Shown here in pieces: positions 1 to 5,431 of a stretch of DNA of 7,716 nucleotides. Position 1 is the stretch's first letter. Every line of letters starts with the position of its first letter. The DNA is taken from NCBI GenBank assembly GCA_964443545.1, contig CAYUCV010000046.1, positions 1 to 7,716 on the forward strand, given 5' to 3'. The translations under genes were made by a program, and so were the position numbers. The stretch is from JBAZKV01 sp964443545. Its GTDB lineage: Bacteria; Margulisbacteria; WOR-1; JAKLHX01; JBAZKV01. The notes under the pieces were generated by a model, which was given only the letters and a program-made list of their open reading frames with translations, was not told the DNA's origin and made no database searches.

Positions 1-865
1 TGTTTGTTGAGATCGTTGTCCCGTCAGGGCTTGCGGATCCCGATTGGGCCACGCTAGCCCACTCAAGCTGGCTCAGCGAATCGTTCCATCTTAAGAATTG
101 TCCGGACGCAGGAGAGTTGTTTGTGCCCAACTTTGTCACAGTCACCGCTCCCGAGCCGACCTCATTGGTCGTAACAGCCCCGGAACCTATCTTTGATGTT
201 GTGACGGAACCCGTTGAGATCGCGTCTTCGGTAACTGCGCCTGTCAAGATCTTGCCGGCAGTAATGCTCCTTGCGGCTATCGCATCTGAGGTTACGGTCC
301 CGGAGGGGATCATACCCGCCTCGATAGAAAGATAATCAGTCCCTCCGGCCCTGTGCGAAAAGGCATGCGGTCCGGGCAGGACAGTGCCGATCACTTTACT
401 TCCGGATACGCTTACTATCTTGGCATCAGTTATTGAGCCATCCGGAATGCCTCCCGCAGAAACATTTGCCGCGGTATCGGCCTTGAAAGCATATCCAACG
501 CTCACCAGCTGGGTCAGCGGCGACATCGCTCCATAATTGGATGACGCTGGAGGATCGGCAATTTCCACCTTGATGTAATTGGTATCTGAAGAAAATACCG
601 AAGAGGTTAAGGCGGTCCCGCTGCCGAGCAGAACAGAAAATACCCCGTTGGACACGCTCACCCCTGTATGCGTCTCCGGTCCCCACACGACCGTCGACCC
701 CGCGGAGTCGGAGCATATACTAAACCGCATATTGTACGCCCCGGTCAGAGGGTTTCCAGATTTGTCCGTAAGCCGCCCCTCGTATGATATTTTGGACGGC
801 ACTGCGGACAGAGCGCCGGCAATGGAGAATAATATAACTCCAATCACTACAATTTTTCTTAGCAT
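1..865 (-). CDS. Secreted fibre-like repeat protein, partial (C-terminus beyond the left window edge)
   Basis: The frame opens with ATG at 865 and stays open for 288 codons to the left edge, so the end is not seen. An AAGGA ribosome binding site lies 8 bases upstream of the ATG. Residues 1-21 form a signal peptide: basic MLRK, a hydrophobic core, and a likely cut after ALS or ALSA. Residues 26-134 are a beta-rich domain starting ISYEGRLTDKSGNPLTG and closing with VSVGYAFKADTA; I recall similar domains in secreted proteins of uncultured bacteria, function unknown. A fibre-like part follows: GSITDAKIVS (143-152), HAFSHRAGGTD (167-177, like the H-x3-H-x-GG-x-D motif of tail fibres), six 10-residue repeats (189-248), then SPASGQFLRWN and LEWASVA. 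The protein is rich in Ser, Thr, Gly and Ala. A surface fibre or adhesin role is inferred. A candidate promoter of its own lies just upstream. I am confident it is a real gene and unsure what it does. Confidence 0.85.
   Translation of the reverse strand, partial: MLRKIVVIGVILFSIAGALSAVPSKISYEGRLTDKSGNPLTGAYNMRFSICSDSAGSTVVWGPETHTGVSVSNGVFSVLLGSGTALTSSVFSSDTNYIKVEIADPPASSNYGAMSPLTQLVSVGYAFKADTAANVSAGGIPDGSITDAKIVSVSGSKVIGTVLPGPHAFSHRAGGTDYLSIEAGMIPSGTVTSDAIAARSITAGKILTGAVTEDAISTGSVTTSKIGSGAVTTNEVGSGAVTVTKLGTNNSPASGQFLRWNDSLSQLEWASVAQSGSASPDGTTISTN
122..301 (-). repeat. Six tandem 10-codon repeats in the secreted protein
   Basis: Residues 189-248 of the minus-strand gene divide exactly into six units of ten: GTVTSDAIAA, RSITAGKILT, GAVTEDAIST, GSVTTSKIGS, GAVTTNEVGS and GAVTVTKLGT. 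The consensus is G-[AST]-[VI]-T-x-x-[KAE]-[IVL]-[GS]-[ST]. A further copy, GSITDAKIVS, stands alone at residues 143-152. The units are degenerate at the DNA level, so this is an old protein-level repeat rather than a recent DNA expansion. Such Val/Ile-Thr ladders are typical of beta-structured fibre shafts; that structural reading is inferred. Confidence 0.85.
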
Positions 866-884
866 GATATATTTCCTTGACATT

Positions 885-913
885 AATATAACATAAGATA
901 GGCTTAAAATCAA
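885..913 (-). promoter_or_regulatory. Candidate sigma-70-type promoter for the secreted protein
   Basis: On the minus strand, TTGATT (plus 908-913, 4 of 6 to the -35 consensus) is followed after exactly 17 bases by TATATT (plus 885-890, 5 of 6 to the -10 consensus). A start of transcription near plus 878 would leave a leader of about 12 bases, with the AAGGAA ribosome binding site (plus 873-878) at its very 5' end. The element sits between the pnp stop and the ATG at 865, which suggests the secreted protein can be expressed apart from the rpsO-pnp unit. This is consensus matching by eye only. Confidence 0.5.
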
Positions 914-939
914 GAAAAAACAGATGGGATCCTACAGGC

Positions 940-3033
940 TTACAGGACTTTTGCGAGGTTGACCCGGCCCATATCGTCTATCTCCACCACTTTGACATCT
1001 ATCTCGTCTCCCACCTTGACCACATCCTCAACCTTGTTGATGCGCTGTTTGGAGAGTTTTGATATGTGGACAAGGCCGTCCTTGCCCGGGGCCAGCTCCA
1101 CAAAGGCGCCAAAGTTCATTATCTTGACCACTCTGCCGTGATAGGTCTTGCCAACTTCGACATCCATGGCTATCTCTTCTATCCTGCGCTGAGCTTCTTT
1201 TGCCGCCTCGGCATCGGAAGAAGTAATGAACACGCTGCCGTCATCTTCGATATCTATCTGGCACTTGGTATCCTCTATGATCTTTTTAATGTTCTTGCCG
1301 CCAGGGCCTATCACAAGGCCGATCTTTTCCGTATTTATGTGAAGAGTGATGACCCTCGGGGCGTATTCTGAGAGTTCAGGCCTCGGCGAAGGGATGGTCT
1401 CAAGCATTTTGCCGAGTATATGGGCCCTGCCGGTTTTTGCCTGCGCAAAGGTGTCCTTTATTATCTGCATGCTGAGGCCTTTGATCTTGGTGTCGAGCTG
1501 TATTGCCGTTATTCCTATAGGAGATCCGGCTATCTTAAAATCCATGTCCCCGAGAAAATCCTCAAGGCCCTGAAGGTCAGAGAGGACCTTGTACTTATCT
1601 CCTTCTTTGACAAGCCCCATGGCTATCCCCGAGATCGCTGCCTTGATCTTTACCCCGGCATCCATAAGCGCAAGCGTGCTGCCGCAGGTGGATGCCATGG
1701 AAGAAGAACCGTTTGATCCAAGGATCTCTGATACTATGCGCAGCGTATAGGGAAATTCTTCTTCGGGAGGGATAACAGGAAGAAGGGCTTTTTCCGCCAG
1801 GACCCCGTGCCCTATCTCTCTTCTGCCCGGGCCGCGCAGCGGCCTTACCTCTCCAACGCTGTAGGCGGGCATGTTGTAGTGGTGCATGTAGCGCTTTTCG
1901 CTCTCCTCGGCATCAAGCCCGTCTATTATCTGGGCATCCCCCTTGGAGCCGAGTGTAACCACCGAAAGGGCCTGTGTCCAGCCCCTGGTAAACACGCCGG
2001 AGCCGTGGGCCCTGGGAAGCATGCCCGTCTCGCACGAGATAGGCCTTATTTCGTCCATCTTTCTTCCGTCTGGGCGCTTGTTCTCGTTGATTATCATGTG
2101 GCGGACAGCTTTTTTCTCTATTTCTTTTATCACGGCTGCCAGCTCGCTCTTCTTTTCCTTTATCACGGTCTTGAGGTACTCGTCCTGTCCGCCGGAGATC
2201 TTTTCGGCGACCTCGCCTTCGATAACGGCAAGGCGGTCCTGCTGTTTTTCTTTGTCTTCTATGTGAAGGGCATCTTCGATGTCTTTTTTAGCCTCTTTGG
2301 CAACATACTGGGCAAGTTTTTCATCCGGCAGGAAGACTTTTATCTTCATCTTTGGCTGACCGGCCTTCTTCATCAGGTCCTTCTGCAGCCGGATCACATC
2401 CTCTATCGTCTTAAGGCCAAAGGAGATGGCGTCAAGCACCACTTCTTCCGGTACCTGGTTTGCCTTGGCCTCTATCATAGAGATCTCGTCCTTTATCCCG
2501 GCAAATACAAGGTCCAGGTCGCTTTTATCAAGTTCTTCGTTGGTCGGATTGATGACGAATTTACCGTCTATTCTACCCACCCTGACCGCGCCTATCGGCC
2601 CGTCAAAAGGGATCTCGGATATAGAAAGCGCGGCAGAGGCCCCGATTATGGCCAGGACATCCGGAGGATTGGCATCATCAACCGACAGAGGGGTTACAAC
2701 TATCTGGACATCGTTCTTAAAACCATCCGGGAAAAGCGGCCTGATGGGCCTGTCTATCAGCCTGGAGGTAAGGATGGCCTTTTCGGTGGGACGGCCTTCT
2801 CTCTTAAAAAATCCGCCGGGGATCTTGCCCACGGCGTACATCTTTTCTTCATAGTCCACCAAGAGCGGAAAATAATCGATCCCGTCGCGTATCTTTTGTG
2901 AAACGGTGCAACTGGCAAGGACCATGGTGTCGCCGTAGGATATTATGACCGAGCCCGAGGCCTGCCTGGCCAGTCTGCCGGTCTCTAGAGTGAGCTTGCG
3001 GCCCGAAATTTCTATCGAGGATTCGAAGATCAT
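940..3033 (-). CDS. pnp: Polyribonucleotide nucleotidyltransferase (PNPase)
   Basis: This 697-residue protein is full length for the family, which usually has about 690-720 residues. PNPase degrades RNA 3' to 5' by phosphorolysis, releasing nucleoside diphosphates, and acts in the cytoplasm as a trimer, often in a degradosome. Domains in order: first RNase PH-like core (about 1-145, with FFKREGRPTEKAILTSRLIDR at 75-95 split by the conserved GRP), helical linker (about 150-310), second RNase PH core (about 315-545), KH domain (about 560-605, GPGG loop at 576-579) and S1 domain (626-697). The phosphate-binding SNGSSSMAS stretch is at 440-448, and the catalytic aspartates are visible in LSDLQG (D486) and LEDFLGD (D492). 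The start ATG overlaps the rpsO stop as ATGA, with AGGG a few bases upstream, so translation is probably coupled to rpsO. The protein stops directly after S1, with no long acidic tail. Confidence 0.99.
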   Translation of the reverse strand: MIFESSIEISGRKLTLETGRLARQASGSVIISYGDTMVLASCTVSQKIRDGIDYFPLLVDYEEKMYAVGKIPGGFFKREGRPTEKAILTSRLIDRPIRPLFPDGFKNDVQIVVTPLSVDDANPPDVLAIIGASAALSISEIPFDGPIGAVRVGRIDGKFVINPTNEELDKSDLDLVFAGIKDEISMIEAKANQVPEEVVLDAISFGLKTIEDVIRLQKDLMKKAGQPKMKIKVFLPDEKLAQYVAKEAKKDIEDALHIEDKEKQQDRLAVIEGEVAEKISGGQDEYLKTVIKEKKSELAAVIKEIEKKAVRHMIINENKRPDGRKMDEIRPISCETGMLPRAHGSGVFTRGWTQALSVVTLGSKGDAQIIDGLDAEESEKRYMHHYNMPAYSVGEVRPLRGPGRREIGHGVLAEKALLPVIPPEEEFPYTLRIVSEILGSNGSSSMASTCGSTLALMDAGVKIKAAISGIAMGLVKEGDKYKVLSDLQGLEDFLGDMDFKIAGSPIGITAIQLDTKIKGLSMQIIKDTFAQAKTGRAHILGKMLETIPSPRPELSEYAPRVITLHINTEKIGLVIGPGGKNIKKIIEDTKCQIDIEDDGSVFITSSDAEAAKEAQRRIEEIAMDVEVGKTYHGRVVKIMNFGAFVELAPGKDGLVHISKLSKQRINKVEDVVKVGDEIDVKVVEIDDMGRVNLAKVL

Positions 3034-3290
3034 TTAAGCCCTAAAGATTTGAGGAGATCGGTACATGCCTTTTTGTTCTTCTTGGAAAGGTAGGTTATTA
3101 GCCTTTTTCTCTGCCCCACCATGAGAAGCAGCCCTCTTCTGCTGTGATTGTCCTTTGGATGGGTCTTAAGATGCCCGGCCAGATGGTTTATCCTGCCGGT
3201 CAAAAGAGCTATCTGCACATTGGCTGACCCACAGTCCTTCTCGGATATCTTATACTTTTCTACCGTCTCGGCCCTTTTTGTTTTGTCCAT
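3030..3290 (-). CDS. rpsO: 30S ribosomal protein S15
   Basis: S15 is a primary binder of 16S rRNA in the central domain and contacts the large subunit through bridge B4. The 86-residue product has the usual length (about 85-90) and aligns from its first Met with the family. The hallmarks are the N-terminal helix EKYKISEKDCGSANVQIALLT, split here as EKYKIS (12-17) and GSANVQIALLT (21-31), then RINHLAGHLKTHPKDNHSRRG (33-53, with the strongly conserved HxKDxHSRRGL) and VGQRKRLITYL (58-68). It lies between ribF and pnp, the widespread bacterial order, and overlaps pnp by four bases (ATGA). No good Shine-Dalgarno sequence precedes the ATG, only GAG within ACTGAGT. A candidate promoter upstream would give almost no leader. 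There is therefore no room, from that promoter, for the S15-binding leader known from other bacteria. Confidence 0.99.
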   Translation of the reverse strand: MDKTKRAETVEKYKISEKDCGSANVQIALLTGRINHLAGHLKTHPKDNHSRRGLLLMVGQRKRLITYLSKKNKKACTDLLKSLGLK

Positions 3291-3298
3291 ACTCAGTT

Positions 3299-3327
3299 AT
3301 TTTAACATGCTTTTTTTATTTTAGCAA
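3299..3327 (-). promoter_or_regulatory. Candidate sigma-70-type promoter for rpsO-pnp
   Basis: On the minus strand, TTGCTA (plus 3322-3327, 4 of 6 to the -35 consensus) and TAAAAT (plus 3299-3304, 5 of 6 to the -10 consensus) are separated by 17 bases, in an A/T-rich stretch with a run of seven A. Transcription would begin about 6-7 bases after the -10, around plus 3292-3293, only two or three bases before the rpsO ATG. The good spacing favours a real promoter. The near absence of a leader argues for caution, since rpsO might instead be read from transcripts coming through ribF. Confidence 0.4.
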
Positions 3328-3360
3328 TCTGAGGAAACCAGAAATGAAAGTACATTGCGA

Positions 3361-3421
3361 CCCGACGATAAATCGTCGGCTCCGGCATCACTCCACAAGG
3401 AGCCGACACTTCAGTGTCGGG
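3361..3421. repeat. 61-base composite palindrome (REP/MITE-like) at the ribF 3' end
   Basis: The element holds four alternating copies of a CCGAC/GTCGG core and can fold in two exclusive ways. In one, two perfect 8-bp hairpins form: CCGACGAT/ATCGTCGG (3362-3379, AA between the arms) and CCGACACT/AGTGTCGG (3403-3420, TC between the arms). In the other, a perfect 9-bp central stem GTCGGCTCC/GGAGCCGAC (3375-3383 with 3399-3407, 15-base loop) is closed by CCCGAC/GTCGGG (3361-3366 with 3416-3421). The last three residues and the stop of ribF (Ser-Arg-His-stop) lie inside the second hairpin. No run of T follows on the minus strand, so it is not a standard intrinsic terminator. It resembles dispersed intergenic repeats such as REP, BIME or small MITEs. 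Only one copy is in this window, so the repeat nature is inferred. Confidence 0.7.
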
Positions 3422-4292
3422 ACACCCGTTTGATATCCGCTTTTATCGCTTTTTTAAGGCCGGCAATATTGTCAAAATATTTTTCATCCCTGATCTTTTT
3501 GTCCAGCCACACCGTCAGATGTTTTCCCAAAAGGCTTCCCTTATATCCGATTAAATGGACCTCAATGCTGGCAAACCCGGCGCCAAAGGTAGGCCTGTTG
3601 CCTATATTGACAGCGGCTTTGTATCTTTTGCCTTTGATAAGACAGCTCCCCGCATATACTCCGTAAGGAGGAATGAGTTTATCTTCGCAAGTTTTGATAT
3701 TTGCCGTGGGATATCCGAGTTTTTTACCTACACCACGCCCCTTTACAACTTTGCCTGAAACCGGGTATCCGTGGCCCAAAAAACTTAAGGCCCTGTCAAA
3801 TTTTCCTTCCAAGACAAGGTCCCTTATAAGGCTGCTTTTTACTATCGCACCTTTGAAAGATCTGTGTTTAATGATAGAGACGGAAAACCCGCGTTTTTTC
3901 CCAAGTTTAATAAGGTCGTCCGCGCTGGAAGCCCTGCCTCTGCCAAAGGCAAAGTCAAAGCCGGCAAAAACTTTTATTATGCGGGCACCCTTGAAGTATC
4001 GGCCGACAAAGCTCTCCGCAGAAAGCTTTCCCGTTGAAATTGTAAAACCTATGACCCAGAGTGCGTCCGCTCCCAGTCGTCCTATAAGCTCTTCCCTTTC
4101 TTCTATTGTTGTAAGAAGTTTTAGGTCCTTGCCTCCATATAAAACCGTCCTTGGGTGAGGGTCTAGCGTCATTACAACACAGGCAGCGTCGTTTTTTTTA
4201 GCAAAGCTGACCGCCTCGCCTATCACCTTTTTATGGCCGAGGTGAACCCCGTCAAAATTGCCGAGAGCAAGGACTATTTTTCTGTTCTTAAG
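3411..4292 (-). CDS. ribF: Bifunctional riboflavin kinase/FAD synthetase, partial (N-terminus in the assembly gap)
   Basis: RibF phosphorylates riboflavin to FMN and then adenylylates FMN to FAD in the cytoplasm. The visible part has 293 residues and begins LKNRKIVLALGNFDG. Compared with the usual length of about 305-315, only some 10-20 N-terminal residues are lost in the N run. FAD synthetase domain: GNFDGVHLGH (visible residues 11-20, HxGH nucleotide-binding signature), TLDPHPRTVL (42-51) and KSSLIRDLV (152-160, equivalent to the usual SSTxIR). Riboflavin kinase domain: GYPTAN (193-198), PPYGVYAG (208-215), GNRPTFG (231-237), EVHL with the catalytic Glu at 244, and IRDEKYF (267-273). The stop TGA lies within the composite palindrome. 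An open frame joins this gene to the Amj fragment through the N, but that depends on an arbitrary gap length and should not be read as a fusion. Confidence 0.97.
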   Translation of the reverse strand, partial: LKNRKIVLALGNFDGVHLGHKKVIGEAVSFAKKNDAACVVMTLDPHPRTVLYGGKDLKLLTTIEEREELIGRLGADALWVIGFTISTGKLSAESFVGRYFKGARIIKVFAGFDFAFGRGRASSADDLIKLGKKRGFSVSIIKHRSFKGAIVKSSLIRDLVLEGKFDRALSFLGHGYPVSGKVVKGRGVGKKLGYPTANIKTCEDKLIPPYGVYAGSCLIKGKRYKAAVNIGNRPTFGAGFASIEVHLIGYKGSLLGKHLTVWLDKKIRDEKYFDNIAGLKKAIKADIKRVSRH

Positions 4293-4392
4293 NNNNNNNN
4301 NNNNNNNNNNNNNNNNNNNNNNNNNNNNNNNNNNNNNNNNNNNNNNNNNNNNNNNNNNNNNNNNNNNNNNNNNNNNNNNNNNNNNNNNNNNN
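4293..4392. other. Assembly gap (100 N)
   Basis: Exactly 100 undetermined bases, the conventional filler for a scaffold gap of unknown size. The amj and ribF sequences on either side are both incomplete. If both genes are intact, the missing DNA must hold roughly 100 codons of amj plus 10-20 codons of ribF, well over 100 bases. Further genes could also be hidden; truB commonly precedes ribF in bacteria. Confidence 0.98.
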
Positions 4393-4871
4393 AGCCAGAG
4401 GAACATTGCGGGGATACCCTTGAGGGAGAGGTTCCTGAACGAGCCCGCATCCGGCAGTCTGAAGCGGCTAATTATCTTTTTTATGTTCCTTGGCTTTGCT
4501 CCCTCCGCAAACAGCCTGGGAATGGACCCCACGCGCTCAAATACATAGATGCCTTCCTCAAAGATGCCGACAAAGAAAGGGATAAGGAAAGCGGCGACCA
4601 GATTGCCTATAAAGGCGCAGAAGATCACTATCCTGAAGGCCCCCGCCAGGGCATCGGGATTGTTGGTCATGATGGCGTAATCCACCATTCCTCCAAGAAG
4701 CGGGGCCTGAAGCATGTTGGACATCCTGGAGATAAGAAAGGTCGTGTTCACAAATGAAAGCGAGGTTGCCAGCTGCTTGGTGCGCACACCTGCAAGCCGC
4801 ATCGAAGACGCGAGCGTTTCTGTAAAATGGATGATCCCTGTCAAAACGCAAACTATAACAAGAGCACTCAT
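4393..4871 (-). CDS. amj: Amj family (DUF2837) lipid II flippase, partial (C-terminus in the assembly gap)
   Basis: Amj, first recognised in Bacillus subtilis as an alternate to MurJ, flips the peptidoglycan precursor lipid II across the cytoplasmic membrane. 159 full codons are visible before the N run, and the broken codon CTN still encodes Leu. Known members have about 260-270 residues, so about 100 are missing. Family-like stretches are IIHFTETLASSMRLAGVRT (13-31), SFVNTTFLISRMSNMLQAPL (39-58) and LGGMVD (59-64). Hydrophobic segments are at about 1-20, 38-60, 78-108 and from 150 on, fitting a polytopic membrane protein. The start ATG overlaps the stop of the DUF366 gene as ATGA, and no strong ribosome binding site is seen, which suggests translational coupling. 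The family is recognised from memory of the N-terminal motifs; flippase activity in this organism is inferred. Confidence 0.85.
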
Positions 4872-5431
4872 TTGACACCCGTCACTTTGCAGCGCGACTG
4901 CCTGATCGAATCGATCTCTTTGCAGTACAATTCTATAACATTCAGGGCCAGTTTTTTGGGCTCTATCCCAAAGTCCTTAAGCCCTATCGTTTTTACCGGG
5001 GTGTTCTTTGACGAGATGTTGAGCCCGATGTGGACCAATGTCGACACCGGCGAGGCCGTGGCAACGGCCACAGAGAGCTTTTTGTTGCCGGAATATATTC
5101 CATTTTCTTTTCTGTACAAAGCATTTCTATGTATTTCTACCGTATTTCTACGTATTTCATCTAATATTATCCCCACCATCAACCTCTTCCTTACCACCGC
5201 TTTCTCAAGGTCCCCGTCAAAATGCTCGATAATAAAATGAAGCATCTTATCGCTCTTGATGAATTCTTTTTTAAGTTTGTCCGAAAGGTCCACCATATGC
5301 TCTTTGACCCTGCAGGCGCCTATAAAACTAATTACCGCATCGCCTTCCAGCCCAAAGGTCTCGTAGATATAATGGCTGCGCAGTTGCTGCCCGGTATAGT
5401 CAATGGTCTTGTCTACAAATTTAGATCTCAT
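4868..5431 (-). CDS. DUF366 family protein, function unknown
   Basis: The 187-residue product matches my recollection of DUF366, a family of about 185-195 residues scattered over archaea and bacteria. Its hallmarks are the N-terminal YTGQQLRSHYIYETFGLEGD (12-31) followed by AVISFIGACRV (32-42), a predicted helix SDKMLHFIIEHFDGDLEKAV, split here as HFIIEHFDGD (65-74), and the C-terminal LSVAVATASPVSTLVHIGLNI stretch around 119-139. It has no signal peptide or membrane segment, so it is probably cytosolic. The conserved SHxxYE, D and HxGLN-type residues suggest a binding or active site, but no activity is assigned. The ATG at 5431 has AAGGGAAGG just upstream and lies 11 bases inside the end of queC; the stop overlaps the amj start. 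Coupling to queC hints at a link with 7-deazaguanine metabolism, which is inference only. Confidence 0.8.
   Translation of the reverse strand: MRSKFVDKTIDYTGQQLRSHYIYETFGLEGDAVISFIGACRVKEHMVDLSDKLKKEFIKSDKMLHFIIEHFDGDLEKAVVRKRLMVGIILDEIRRNTVEIHRNALYRKENGIYSGNKKLSVAVATASPVSTLVHIGLNISSKNTPVKTIGLKDFGIEPKKLALNVIELYCKEIDSIRQSRCKVTGVK
5121..5158 (-). repeat. Four phased GAAATAC repeats inside the DUF366 gene
   Basis: On the minus strand the heptamer GAAATAC occurs three times (plus 5152-5158, 5142-5148 and 5131-5137), plus once as GAAATGC (5121-5127), at steps of 10, 11 and 10 bases. It encodes the IRRN and IHRN stretches of the protein. The spacing matches one helical turn of DNA, but in a coding region this may simply be chance or an amphipathic peptide repeat. 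Confidence 0.6.

Noticed and set aside
426..716. Minus-strand open frame of 96 codons
   Set aside because: It is out of frame with, and wholly inside, the edge-open secreted-protein gene, which has the signal peptide and repeats.
915..947. Possible terminator after pnp: TCCTGTA/TGTAGGA stem with a run of six T further on
   Set aside because: The stem relies on two G-T wobble pairs, overlaps the pnp stop, and is separated from the T-run by nine bases. It is too weak to list as a feature.
1807..2901. Long plus-strand open frame of 364 codons opposite pnp
   Set aside because: It lies wholly antisense to an unambiguous PNPase, has no recognisable family features and has an odd composition. It is a shadow frame.
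3673..4158. Plus-strand open frame of 161 codons opposite ribF
   Set aside because: It is antisense to the conserved RibF domains and has no ribosome binding site or family match. It is a shadow frame.
4233..4757. Plus-strand open frame of 174 codons crossing the N gap
   Set aside because: It is bridged by undetermined bases and antisense to amj and ribF, so it is not a gene.
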